A stretch of 13,207 nt of DNA from Gaiellasilicea sp031371615 (GTDB taxonomy: Bacteria; Actinomycetota; Thermoleophilia; Gaiellales; Gaiellaceae), in the NCBI GenBank assembly GCA_031371615.1, contig JANMJY010000009.1:1-13207 (forward strand), written 5' to 3'. The position numbers and the translations under genes were made by a program. The first letter of the stretch is position 1, and the number at the start of each line of letters is the position of its first letter. The notes under the pieces are model-generated. The model was given only the letters and a program-made list of their open reading frames with translations, had not been told where the DNA came from and did no database searches. Positions 1-5,316 of the stretch are shown here, one piece after another.

Positions 1-224
1 CCGTTCCGATTGACTGCAACCCGGATGCACAGCCGGAAGGGAACACGTGGGACGACTTCCTCCAGGGCGGTGTTCAGCACGGACACCAACGACGGGGCCA
101 GCCTCAACCACGTCGTACGAGTTCGACTACTACAACGCGTGCGGCGATCACTGGCGTGACGACTTCTTACAACGGCCAGTTCGGCGGCGGTGGCTTCATC
201 GGCGACTGCCCGCGCGACAGCTAG
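1..224 (+). pseudogene. 3' end of an unrecognised gene with three apparent frame changes
   Basis: The stop is TAG at 222-224 and the start lies outside the window. No single frame reads well throughout. Using G/C at third positions as a guide, the coding signal sits in the frame of position 3 for about 3-71 (IDCNPD..NTWDDFLQGG), one base later at about 73-114 (FSTDTNDGASLNHV), one base later again at 113-166 (SYEFDYYNACGDHW), and back in the first frame at about 168-224 (YNGQFGGGGFIGDCPRDS). The continuous terminal frame would instead give a Thr/Arg/Gln-rich stretch with poor third-base GC. Three net +1 shifts sum to one codon. This could be a decaying pseudogene or a patch of sequencing or assembly error. 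The Asn/Gly/Tyr/Cys-rich content would suit a secreted protein, but no family is recognised. Confidence 0.55.
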
Positions 225-239
225 ACGAGAGTCGATCGG

Positions 240-275
240 AAAACGAGGAGCACCTTCGGGTGCCCCTCGCCGTTT
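240..275. terminator. Hairpin terminator, probably bidirectional
   Basis: The arms CGAGGaGCACC and GGTGCcCCTCG (244-254 and 259-269) flank a TTCG loop, giving 10 paired bases around one A-C mismatch. On the minus strand the hairpin is followed by TTTT (243-240), as expected for a terminator of the tRNA transcript. On the plus strand the stem is followed by CCGTTTCTCCC, so it may also end the gene that stops at 224. Identified by eye. Confidence 0.7.
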
Positions 276-316
276 CTCCCGGCGGTCGTGCGGCTTTCCC
301 TACTACGAGACACCAG

Positions 317-389
317 TGGAGCGTGCCGGGATCGAACCGGCGACCTCCGCGTTGCAAACGCGGCGCTCTCCCAGCTGAGCTAACGCCCC
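317..389 (-). tRNA. tRNA-Ala (anticodon UGC)
   Basis: The reverse complement folds as a complete 73-nt cloverleaf. The acceptor stem is GGGGCGT/ACGCTCC, which places a G-U pair at positions 3-70, the alanine identity element. The D arm is GCTC-AGCTGGGA-GAGC, the anticodon stem is CCGCG/CGCGG around TTTGCAA (anticodon TGC), the variable loop is 5 nt, and the T arm is GCCGG-TTCGATC-CCGGC. The discriminator is A (317). The next three bases read CTG, so CCA is not encoded and must be added after transcription. A TANNNT-like box (TACACT, 406-401) lies 11 nt upstream of the mature 5' end and a hairpin terminator lies downstream. Confidence 0.97.
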
Positions 390-400
390 GAACCGGGCTC

Positions 401-406
401 AGTGTA
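401..406 (-). promoter_or_regulatory. Possible -10 box for tRNA-Ala
   Basis: TACACT on the minus strand matches the TANNNT consensus and leaves 11 nt before the mature tRNA 5' end, so transcription would start within a few bases of the tRNA. No convincing -35 was seen. The box lies inside the tRNA-like remnant, so one of the two readings may be chance. Confidence 0.35.
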
Positions 407-436
407 GAGGCACTCTGGCCACTGAGCTGACGTCCC
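405..436 (-). other. tRNA-like 5' half (possible tRNA remnant)
   Basis: The minus strand from 436 reads GGGACGT CA GCTC AGTGGCCA GAGT G CC, which parallels the acceptor, linker and D arm of a tRNA (GGGGCGT TA GCTC AGCTGGGA GAGC G CC in the adjacent tRNA-Ala). It then loses the pattern: no matching anticodon stem, T arm or 3' acceptor strand is found before the real tRNA begins at 389. It looks like the 5' half of a degraded or recombined tRNA, but chance similarity of a short D-arm-like sequence cannot be excluded. Confidence 0.35.
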
Positions 437-480
437 GTCGCTCGGCGGCGGCGAAGCCGTCCCTTTCGGGGGTCTTGCGC

Positions 481-510
481 GTCAGGAATCTGCTTCAGCA
501 GATTCCTGAC
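481..510. repeat. Perfect 13-bp inverted repeat at the end of the coiled-coil gene
   Basis: GTCAGGAATCTGC (481-493) and its exact complement (498-510) flank TTCA. The minus-strand gene's stop (TGA, 484-482) lies inside one arm. The sequence is less GC-rich than its surroundings. No T-run follows on either strand, so this is not a classical terminator. It could be an RNA end-protection hairpin, a REP-like element or a protein-binding palindrome. Confidence 0.75.
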
Positions 511-1519
511 CTGCGCCGACAGCTCGATGTAGAGGCTCGTCCGGCGTCCGGCCGCTACGGAGGCCGCGCTCCTGGAGGGCGCGCAGGCCCGCGCTGAAGG
601 TCTGCGGCTCGGGCCCAGGCTTGCGGCCGCCGTGCTCGAGGCGGCGGATCCGGGCTTCGAGCGCGTCGATGTCCGGCGTCGCCGGCGACTCCCTCGTGAC
701 GAGCGCCCGTTCGCGGGCGGCGAGGCCCGTTTCCCGCTCGGACAGCGCGTCGCTGCGCGCTGCGAGCTCGGCGTGTGTGCGCGCGAAGGCCTGCTCGGCC
801 GCGCGAAGCTCCCCACGTTTCGCCTCGAGCGCTGAAAGCTCGTCCGCGGCCGCCTCGAGGGCTTGTGTTGAAACAACGCTATGTTCCTCGCGAGCCGCCA
901 GTGCGGTCTCGCGGAGGGCGAGCTGCTGCTCGCGGGCATCGAGCGCGGTGGCGCCCGCTTGGAGCTCTTGCCGCCGCGTCTCGAGCTCCGCTTCCCGGTC
1001 TGTGAGCGAGCTTTCGCGGGCGGCCAGCTTTGCCTCGGACGCGTCGAGCTTCTTCGCCCGCGCCTCGAGCTTCTTCTCTGCAGCGGCGAGTCTCGTCGCC
1101 CCGCCGTCGGGCGGGACCGAAGTTTGTGTTGAAACGACACTTTCTCCCGCCGCGCTCTGGCGCGCGGCGAGATCCTGCTCGCGCGCGGCGAGATCCTGTT
1201 CGCGCGCGTCGAGCTCGGCGCGGCGCGAGTCGAGGGCTGCGCGCGCCGCCTTCGCCTCGGCGAGGCGAAGGCGGACCGACTCGAGCCGCGTACCCCGCTC
1301 GCCGGTCGCGTCGAGCTTTTGCTCGCGCTTTTCCACGCGCGCCAGCGCATCGGCCAGCTCTCGCTCACGCTGTTGCACGGCGGCGACGCGTTCCGAGAGT
1401 GTCCGCTTCAGCGTCGCGAGCTCGGCTGCGGCCTCGGCCCGCTGGCGGCGCAGGGCCTCACGCTCCGACTCCACGTCGGAGGACTTGTCGTTTCGATCGA
1501 GCAAGTCCTTCAGACCCAT
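482..1519 (-). CDS. Coiled-coil protein of unknown function, frame disrupted near the C-terminus
   Basis: This 345-residue product is nearly all long charged helix. The N-terminus is MGLKDLLDRNDKSSDVESER. Ala/Arg/Glu/Leu repeats of the type LAAREQDLAAREQDL then run from about residue 20 to 295, and a Pro/Gly-rich break (299-306) precedes a short tail. There is no signal peptide and no membrane segment, so a cytoplasmic scaffold-like role is the most one can say. SVVSTQ occurs twice (127-132 and 214-219) in AT-richer codons. From about residue 323 third-base GC collapses, while another frame on the same strand continues well (TSLYIELSAQVRNLLKQIP), so the annotated tail is probably out of frame. 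That other frame has no stop before the tRNA. The ATG lies 22 bp after the stop of the small upstream gene, so the two are probably co-transcribed. The family is not recognised. Confidence 0.72.
   Translation of the reverse strand: MGLKDLLDRNDKSSDVESEREALRRQRAEAAAELATLKRTLSERVAAVQQRERELADALARVEKREQKLDATGERGTRLESVRLRLAEAKAARAALDSRRAELDAREQDLAAREQDLAARQSAAGESVVSTQTSVPPDGGATRLAAAEKKLEARAKKLDASEAKLAARESSLTDREAELETRRQELQAGATALDAREQQLALRETALAAREEHSVVSTQALEAAADELSALEAKRGELRAAEQAFARTHAELAARSDALSERETGLAARERALVTRESPATPDIDALEARIRRLEHGGRKPGPEPQTFSAGLRALQERGLRSGRTPDEPLHRAVGAGQESAEADS
863..877 (+). repeat. Copy 1 of a TTGTGTTGAAAC repeat inside the coiled-coil gene
   Basis: TTGTGTTGAAACAAC (plus strand) encodes VVSTQ on the minus strand. 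The other copy, at 1124-1138, matches at 14 of 15 bases. Both are much more AT-rich than the surrounding gene and lie exactly 261 bp apart. Confidence 0.7.
1124..1138 (+). repeat. Copy 2 of a TTGTGTTGAAAC repeat inside the coiled-coil gene
   Basis: TTGTGTTGAAACGAC (plus strand) is the partner of the copy at 863-877 and again encodes VVSTQ on the minus strand. The gene's usual G/C-ending codons are replaced here by GTT, TCA, ACA and CAA. Confidence 0.7.
1161..1202. repeat. 21-bp tandem duplication in the coiled-coil gene
   Basis: Two adjacent 21-bp units (1161-1181 and 1182-1202) differ at one base and encode the repeated heptapeptide EQDLAAR on the minus strand. This suggests the coiled coil grew by local in-frame duplication. 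Confidence 0.8.
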
Positions 1520-1541
1520 CCTGGGCCCGATGGTACGTCAG

Positions 1542-1784
1542 CTAGGCCGCGCGCTCCAGGCGCTCTTCCTGACGGGCCCGGCGCACGATGTCGTCGCGCT
1601 CGCCGAAGCGGATGCGCGCGCGCTCGGCGCGGTGCTCGTCCCAGAGTACGACCAGCTGCTCGTCGATCTGCTTGATCTCGTCGACGACCGCCTGCTGTCG
1701 TCCGTAGGAAAGGCTCTGCCACAGCTCCCCACGAACCTCGCTCAGGCGCTCGATCTCGGCATGGATTTCAGGGATCGTCTTCAT
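1542..1784 (-). CDS. Small helical protein, DUF2630-like
   Basis: An 80-residue soluble protein predicted to be almost all alpha-helix. The N-terminal half is IHAEIERLSEVRGELWQSLS, followed by IDEQLVVLWDEHRAERARI and a basic tail. The layout of short paired helices with a (L/I)DxxLxxLWDxxRxxRA core resembles the small actinobacterial DUF2630 family (about 80 residues, function unknown). I assign this from memory of the motif and only tentatively. The ATG at 1784 is preceded by GAAGACGT, a weak Shine-Dalgarno at best. A GC hairpin lies in the leader. The gene lies between the rhomboid/metallopeptidase pair and the coiled-coil gene, all on the minus strand, and may be read with either. Confidence 0.75.
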   Translation of the reverse strand: MKTIPEIHAEIERLSEVRGELWQSLSYGRQQAVVDEIKQIDEQLVVLWDEHRAERARIRFGERDDIVRRARQEERLERAA

Positions 1785-1795
1785 ACGTCTTCAAA

Positions 1796-1811
1796 CGCGC
1801 CCGACGGCGCG
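1796..1811. other. GC-rich hairpin in the 77-bp gap between two minus-strand genes
   Basis: CGCGCC and GGCGCG (1796-1801 and 1806-1811) pair around a 4-base loop. On the minus strand TTT follows at once and the next start codon comes 11 nt later. It could be a weak terminator for the metallopeptidase transcript or a leader structure for the small gene. Nothing else was seen in the gap. Confidence 0.4.
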
Positions 1812-1861
1812 CTGATTCCAGCTAGAGCGGCCCTGAACAGAATCGCAACAATCGGCGTCTC

Positions 1862-2161
1862 TCAGTCGTATCCGAGCTCCGCGATCCGGTCCTCCTCGAA
1901 GCCGAAATAGTGCGCGAGCTCGTGCAGGACCGTGACCCGGATCTGCTCCTCGAGCTCGGCTGCGTCGCGGAAGTCTTCCTCGAGCGGCTTGCGGTAGATC
2001 GCGATCTTCGCGGGCATGTACTCGGGCGCGTCGAAGAGCCCGTAGAGGTCGGGCTCCTCCGTGTTCTCCTGCTCGATCACGATCGCGACGTTCTCGAGCG
2101 CACCGGCGAGCTGCGGCGGAATCGAGTCGAGAGCAGCGCGGACGTGCTCGTCGAAGGTCAT
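1862..2161 (-). CDS. Minimal zincin-like metallopeptidase family protein
   Basis: A 99-residue protein ending in HELAHYFGFEEDRIAELGYD, which contains the zinc-binding HExxH signature (about residues 80-84) and a downstream acidic segment (EEDRI). Length and motif position match the small 'metallopeptidase family protein' group (zincin-like, PF06262/DUF1025), common in Actinobacteria, whose substrate is not established. There is no signal peptide, so it is presumably cytoplasmic. The ATG overlaps the stop of the upstream rhomboid gene (TGATG), so translation is probably coupled and the two proteases form one operon. Proteolytic activity is inferred from the motif only. Confidence 0.9.
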   Translation of the reverse strand: MTFDEHVRAALDSIPPQLAGALENVAIVIEQENTEEPDLYGLFDAPEYMPAKIAIYRKPLEEDFRDAAELEEQIRVTVLHELAHYFGFEEDRIAELGYD

Positions 2162-2841
2162 CAGTGAGTCGGCGAGAGCGGCTGGCGCTGCTGGACGAGC
2201 TTGACAGTGAGAAAGCCGAAGACGAAGCCGCCGATGTGGGCGAAGAACGCGACGCCGCCGCCGGCTTCCGGGTGTGCGATCGACGAGCTGCCGTCGAGCA
2301 GCTGGAAGCCGAACCAGATCCCGAGGAAGAGCACCGCCGGCACCTCACGGAGGATGAAGAAGATGATCGTCAGCACCTTCGCGCGCGGCAGGAGCAGGAG
2401 GTAGGCGCCGAGGACGGCCGAGACCGCGCCGCTCGCACCCAGGTTCGGAATCATCGCGTCGGCGTCGCTTGCATACGCGAGCGTGACGAAGGTCTGGGCG
2501 GCCGTCGCTGCGAGCCCGCCGACGATGTAGAAGAGGAAGTAGCGAACCCTGCCGAGCGCGTCCTCGATGTTGTTGCCGAAAATCCAGAGGAAGAGCATGT
2601 TCCCGAGCAGGTGCGACCAGCTGCCGTGCATGAACATCGAGGTGATCGCCGTCACCTCCCAGTCCTGGCCGACCGTGGGGCAGGTGTTGACCACCTCGCA
2701 CGGCTGGTAGGCGAGCTCGGTGACCGAGCCGTTCAGATCCGGGAGCTGGTACAGCACCCAGACCAGCACGTTCGTGAGGATCAGCGCGACGGTGACGATC
2801 GGGAACGACCGCGTCGGCACGTTGTCACGCAACGGCAGCAC
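2161..2841 (-). CDS. Rhomboid family intramembrane serine protease
   Basis: This 226-residue membrane protein has about six hydrophobic helices. The rhomboid hallmarks are present: HGSWSHLLGNM in helix 2 (H72, H77 and N81), GASGAVSAVLGAY with the catalytic Ser137, and AHIGGFVFG with the catalytic His202. An insert with two Cys (C48 and C54) lies between helices 1 and 2, on the presumed extracytoplasmic side. Rhomboids cleave transmembrane substrates within the membrane; the substrate here is unknown. The GTG start at 2841 lies 6 nt after a TAGCAT box, suggesting a leaderless mRNA, and the stop overlaps the metallopeptidase start. The upstream region is shared with the divergent ferritin gene. 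Confidence 0.96.
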   Translation of the reverse strand: MLPLRDNVPTRSFPIVTVALILTNVLVWVLYQLPDLNGSVTELAYQPCEVVNTCPTVGQDWEVTAITSMFMHGSWSHLLGNMLFLWIFGNNIEDALGRVRYFLFYIVGGLAATAAQTFVTLAYASDADAMIPNLGASGAVSAVLGAYLLLLPRAKVLTIIFFILREVPAVLFLGIWFGFQLLDGSSSIAHPEAGGGVAFFAHIGGFVFGFLTVKLVQQRQPLSPTH

Positions 2842-2847
2842 GGCGCG

Positions 2848-2853
2848 ATGCTA
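2848..2853 (-). promoter_or_regulatory. -10 box, leaderless promoter of the rhomboid gene
   Basis: TAGCAT (minus strand) fits TANNNT and is separated from the GTG start at 2841 by 6 nt. Transcription would therefore begin at or beside the start codon. No clear -35 or Shine-Dalgarno was seen. Confidence 0.6.
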
Positions 2854-2862
2854 TCCGGGCGC

Positions 2863-2868
2863 TAGAGT
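2863..2868 (+). promoter_or_regulatory. -10 box, leaderless promoter of the ferritin gene
   Basis: TAGAGT lies 6 nt before the ATG at 2875, with no Shine-Dalgarno between. The same hexamer at nearly the same spacing precedes the dehydrogenase gene at 11726. Confidence 0.6.
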
Positions 2869-2874
2869 CACCGC

Positions 2875-3402
2875 ATGGGTGCGTTTCCGGATGGTCTCAA
2901 CGAGCAGGTCGGCTACGAGTTCGCGGCGTCGCAGCAGTACGTCGCGATCGCCGCCCACTACGACGCGCAGACGCTCCCGCGGCTCGCTGCGCACTTCTAC
3001 CGGCAGGCCGTGGAGGAGCGAAACCACGCGCTGATGATCGTCCAGTACCTGCTCGAGGCCGACGAGGCCGTGACGATTCCCGGCGTCGAAGCGCCCACCA
3101 CCGTGTTTTCGGACGTCGTCGAGCCGGTGCGGCTCGCCCTGGAGCAGGAGCGGCGCGTGACCGACCAGATCTCGGCTCTCGTGCAGCTGGCCCGGACCGA
3201 AGGAGACCTCGTCGGCGAGCAGTTCCTGTACTGGTTCCTGCAGGAGCAGCGCGAGGAGGTCTCGTCGATGGCCGCCCTCCTCACCGTGGTCGAGCGCTCC
3301 AAGGACAACGTGATGCTGATCGAGGACTACCTGGCGCGAGAGACGGCCGCGAACGCGAGTGCCGACCCGAGTGCGCCCGCCGCGGCGGGCGGAGCGCTCT
3401 AG
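2875..3402 (+). CDS. bfrB: Ferritin, BfrB type (haem-free iron storage)
   Basis: A 175-residue four-helix-bundle ferritin that closely follows mycobacterial BfrB. It has EFAASQQYVAIAAHY in helix A, HFYRQAVEERNHALM in helix B, GEQFLYWFLQEQREEV in helix D, and a tail ending PAAAGGAL. Ferroxidase ligands E15, E48 and H51 are visible. There is no haem-binding Met, so this is a ferritin rather than a haem bacterioferritin. Family members oxidise Fe(II) and store it in a 24-subunit cytoplasmic shell. No iron-regulator (IdeR-type) operator was recognised in the short upstream region. The stop shares the palindrome CTAG with the convergent peptidase gene. Confidence 0.95.
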   Translation: MGAFPDGLNEQVGYEFAASQQYVAIAAHYDAQTLPRLAAHFYRQAVEERNHALMIVQYLLEADEAVTIPGVEAPTTVFSDVVEPVRLALEQERRVTDQISALVQLARTEGDLVGEQFLYWFLQEQREEVSSMAALLTVVERSKDNVMLIEDYLARETAANASADPSAPAAAGGAL

Positions 3403-4898
3403 GCGGGCATCGGGATCGCGGCTCGGACCGCCTCCGCGACCGCTTCCAGCTCGACCGTGGCGCCGGTCACGTCTTTCAGCAGCTCGTCTGCGGTCGGTTT
3501 CTGCCCGAGCGCCCAGAGATCGGTCAGGAGGTGCCCGGCCTCGCGGCGCTTGAACCAGTTACTGCCGAACTCCTCGCGCAGGAAGCTCGTCATCTGCGCC
3601 GAGAACGCCCAGGCCCGCAGATACGACGTGACGTAGTAGCTGGAGTCGATGTCGGAGAGATAGTCCGTCGGGCTCGGCTCGACCTTGAGCGCGTCGCCGA
3701 GCAGCTCGACGTAGCGGCTGCGCATCTGGGTCGGGTCCTCGGCCGCGTGAAACTCGAGCTCGTAGAGCAGTTTCGCGCAGTAGCGGCGAACGTAGAAGAG
3801 CAGCTGGACGGCGCCCTCGGCGGCGTAGGTCTCCGGGCGCGGGAAGTCGAGCATGCTGCCGAGCCAGGCGCGATCGTCGATCAGGTGGTCGAAGAGCATC
3901 GCCCACCCTTCGGTGACGGCGTTGTCGCCGAGACGCTTCTCCTCCATCTTCAGGTTCGGGTCGGTGAAGGCGAAGTGCTCGGTGTGGCCGGCCTCGTGGA
4001 AGAGCGCGTACCAGTCGTCCGGCCCCCCCTGGGGCTGGATCACGAGCATCACCTTGCCGGGAATCTCGATCGGCGCGCAGAACGCTCGCGGGCTCTTCGT
4101 CGGCCGCTCCTCGACGTCGAGGTGGACGTTCTGCTGCGCGTCGAGGTCGATCCCGAGATTCGAGAGCGTTCCGCGTAGCGCCGGCAGCATCCGGTCGGCG
4201 GGGAACGCCTTGTCCCAGCTCGAGCCGCGGAAGAAGCGACGGATGTCGTGGCGCTCGGCGTCGGCGAGGCCGATGCCGACGCGGTCGCGCAGCACCCGGT
4301 CCATCGACTCCTCGTACAGCTGCTCGGTCGAGTCGAGGAAGGCGCGGCACTGCCCCGCCAGCCCTTCGAGGTCGTACTCGAAGCGGTCGCGATAGAGGTG
4401 GAAGTAGGTCGGAGAGCCGAGCTCGGGGACCGCTCGCTGGGTCGCGTGCACGGCGTCGAGGTAGAGCGGGTTCAAGTGCTCCTCGGTCAGCTCGTTACGC
4501 AACTGCTCGAGCCGCGCGCGCGTGTCGCGATCGGCGGTGTTGGCGATCGTCGGCGGCAGCATCCGGTACCCGACGGGCTCGCCCTCGTGCTGGATCTCGA
4601 GCTTCGCCTCGAGCTCGGCGATCTTCTCGGAGTTCTCCCGCGTCAGCTCCCCGAGGTAGCCCTCGCAGCCGAACCGGAAGAGCTCCAGGTTCTCCTTGCC
4701 CTCGACGGTCTCGCCGAGACGCTTGATCGCCGTGAGGTCGGTCAGGTCGGCGTGGCGCTCGTAGATCGAGCGCAGCTCGAACGCCGACTTCAGGCCGGCG
4801 TAGTGGAGGTAGTACTCCTCGTCGAGCTCGGCGATGAACCGGTCGGCGCCGGTGCGATAGCCGTCGAGCTCCCGGTCGCTGAACGTTCCCTCGGCCAC
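3399..4898 (-). CDS. M3-like zinc metallopeptidase (oligopeptidase-type gluzincin)
   Basis: A 499-residue protein if it starts at the GTG at 4898. That start gives VAEGTFSDRELDGY as N-terminus and lies 7 nt from a TATCCT box; an open frame extends upstream but overlaps the divergent gene. Zinc ligands are in ALFHEAGHTEHFAF (H301 and H305, catalytic E302) and AVTEGWAM (E330). Downstream SSYYVTSYLRAW (419-430) resembles the Tyr-rich substrate-binding segment of M3/M2 peptidases. The body is helical, with no signal peptide, as for a cytoplasmic oligopeptidase. M3 enzymes usually have HExGH with HxxH-type flanks, and M2 (ACE-like) enzymes share the overall fold; I favour an M3-like assignment without naming a subfamily. 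Confidence 0.88.
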   Translation of the reverse strand: MAEGTFSDRELDGYRTGADRFIAELDEEYYLHYAGLKSAFELRSIYERHADLTDLTAIKRLGETVEGKENLELFRFGCEGYLGELTRENSEKIAELEAKLEIQHEGEPVGYRMLPPTIANTADRDTRARLEQLRNELTEEHLNPLYLDAVHATQRAVPELGSPTYFHLYRDRFEYDLEGLAGQCRAFLDSTEQLYEESMDRVLRDRVGIGLADAERHDIRRFFRGSSWDKAFPADRMLPALRGTLSNLGIDLDAQQNVHLDVEERPTKSPRAFCAPIEIPGKVMLVIQPQGGPDDWYALFHEAGHTEHFAFTDPNLKMEEKRLGDNAVTEGWAMLFDHLIDDRAWLGSMLDFPRPETYAAEGAVQLLFYVRRYCAKLLYELEFHAAEDPTQMRSRYVELLGDALKVEPSPTDYLSDIDSSYYVTSYLRAWAFSAQMTSFLREEFGSNWFKRREAGHLLTDLWALGQKPTADELLKDVTGATVELEAVAEAVRAAIPMPA

Positions 4899-4904
4899 GC
4901 TGCC

Positions 4905-4910
4905 TAGGAT
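4905..4910 (+). promoter_or_regulatory. -10 box, leaderless promoter of yjbQ
   Basis: TAGGAT lies 7 nt before the GTG at 4918. It overlaps by five bases the minus-strand box of the divergent peptidase gene. Confidence 0.6.
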
Positions 4911-4911
4911 A
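4906..4911 (-). promoter_or_regulatory. -10 box, leaderless promoter of the M3-like peptidase
   Basis: TATCCT (minus strand) lies 7 nt before the GTG at 4898. The two start codons are only 19 bp apart, so both genes seem to depend on the same CCTAGGATA core. Confidence 0.6.
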
Positions 4912-4917
4912 CGCGGC

Positions 4918-5316
4918 GTGCGGGAGTTCAGTGTCACAACCCAGAAGCGCAGCCAGCTCGTCGACATCACCGACCTCGTCAAGGCGGCGCTCGGCGACCT
5001 CGACGGAGCGAGCGCCGCGCTCGTCTACGTCCCGCACACGACCGCCGGCGTGACGATCAACGAGCACGCCGACCCTGCGGTTGCACGGGACTTCGAGGCT
5101 GCGCTCGAGAAGATCGTCTCGGAGGACTGGCCGTGGGAGCACATCGAGGAGGGTGAGGAGAACGCGCCGACGCACATCCGGGCGGCATTCATGGGCTCCG
5201 ATGTGCTCGTCCCGATTCGCGAAGGGCGGCTTGCCCTCGGCACCTGGCAGGGCATCTTCTTCTGTGAGTTCGACGGCCCCCGTGAGCGCTCGGTCTACGT
5301 GACGAAGCTTGCATGA
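4918..5316 (+). CDS. yjbQ: YjbQ/UPF0047 family protein (secondary thiamine-phosphate synthase-type)
   Basis: A 132-residue single-domain protein carrying the family's conserved blocks: VPHTTAGVTINEHADPAV (about 38-55), HIEEGEENAPTHIRA (77-91), and LGTWQGIFFCEFDGPRER (108-125). Family members form trimers with a conserved His/Glu pocket. A weak thiamine-phosphate synthase activity has been reported for YjbQ, but the physiological role is not settled. The start is GTG, with a box 7 nt upstream and no Shine-Dalgarno. The stop overlaps the ABC ATPase start (ATGA). Co-transcription with a transporter is seen here, but no functional link is evident. Confidence 0.95.
   Translation: MREFSVTTQKRSQLVDITDLVKAALGDLDGASAALVYVPHTTAGVTINEHADPAVARDFEAALEKIVSEDWPWEHIEEGEENAPTHIRAAFMGSDVLVPIREGRLALGTWQGIFFCEFDGPRERSVYVTKLA

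Noticed and set aside
1161..1202. Direct repeats considered as a CRISPR-like array
   Set aside because: There are only two units, with no spacers, in frame with a coiled-coil gene; they are explained by duplication of EQDLAAR.
196..1368. 390-residue minus-strand open frame running through the tRNA
   Set aside because: Its stop lies beyond the tRNA-Ala gene and most of it is the +1 shadow of the coiled-coil gene. Only the segment around 482-560 looks like displaced real coding sequence.
621..1910. 429-residue plus-strand Ser/Arg/Ala-rich open frame
   Set aside because: It is antisense to the coiled-coil and small genes; its low-complexity Ser/Arg pattern mirrors the GAG/GCG codon repeats of the opposite strand.
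2164..2865. 233-residue plus-strand open frame rich in Glu/Arg/Asp
   Set aside because: It is exactly antisense to the rhomboid gene, which has all its catalytic motifs.
4899..4982. Earlier ATG for the M3-like peptidase giving 28 more residues
   Set aside because: It would overlap the start of yjbQ, whose coding frame is secure, and the extra residues do not resemble the rest of the protein.
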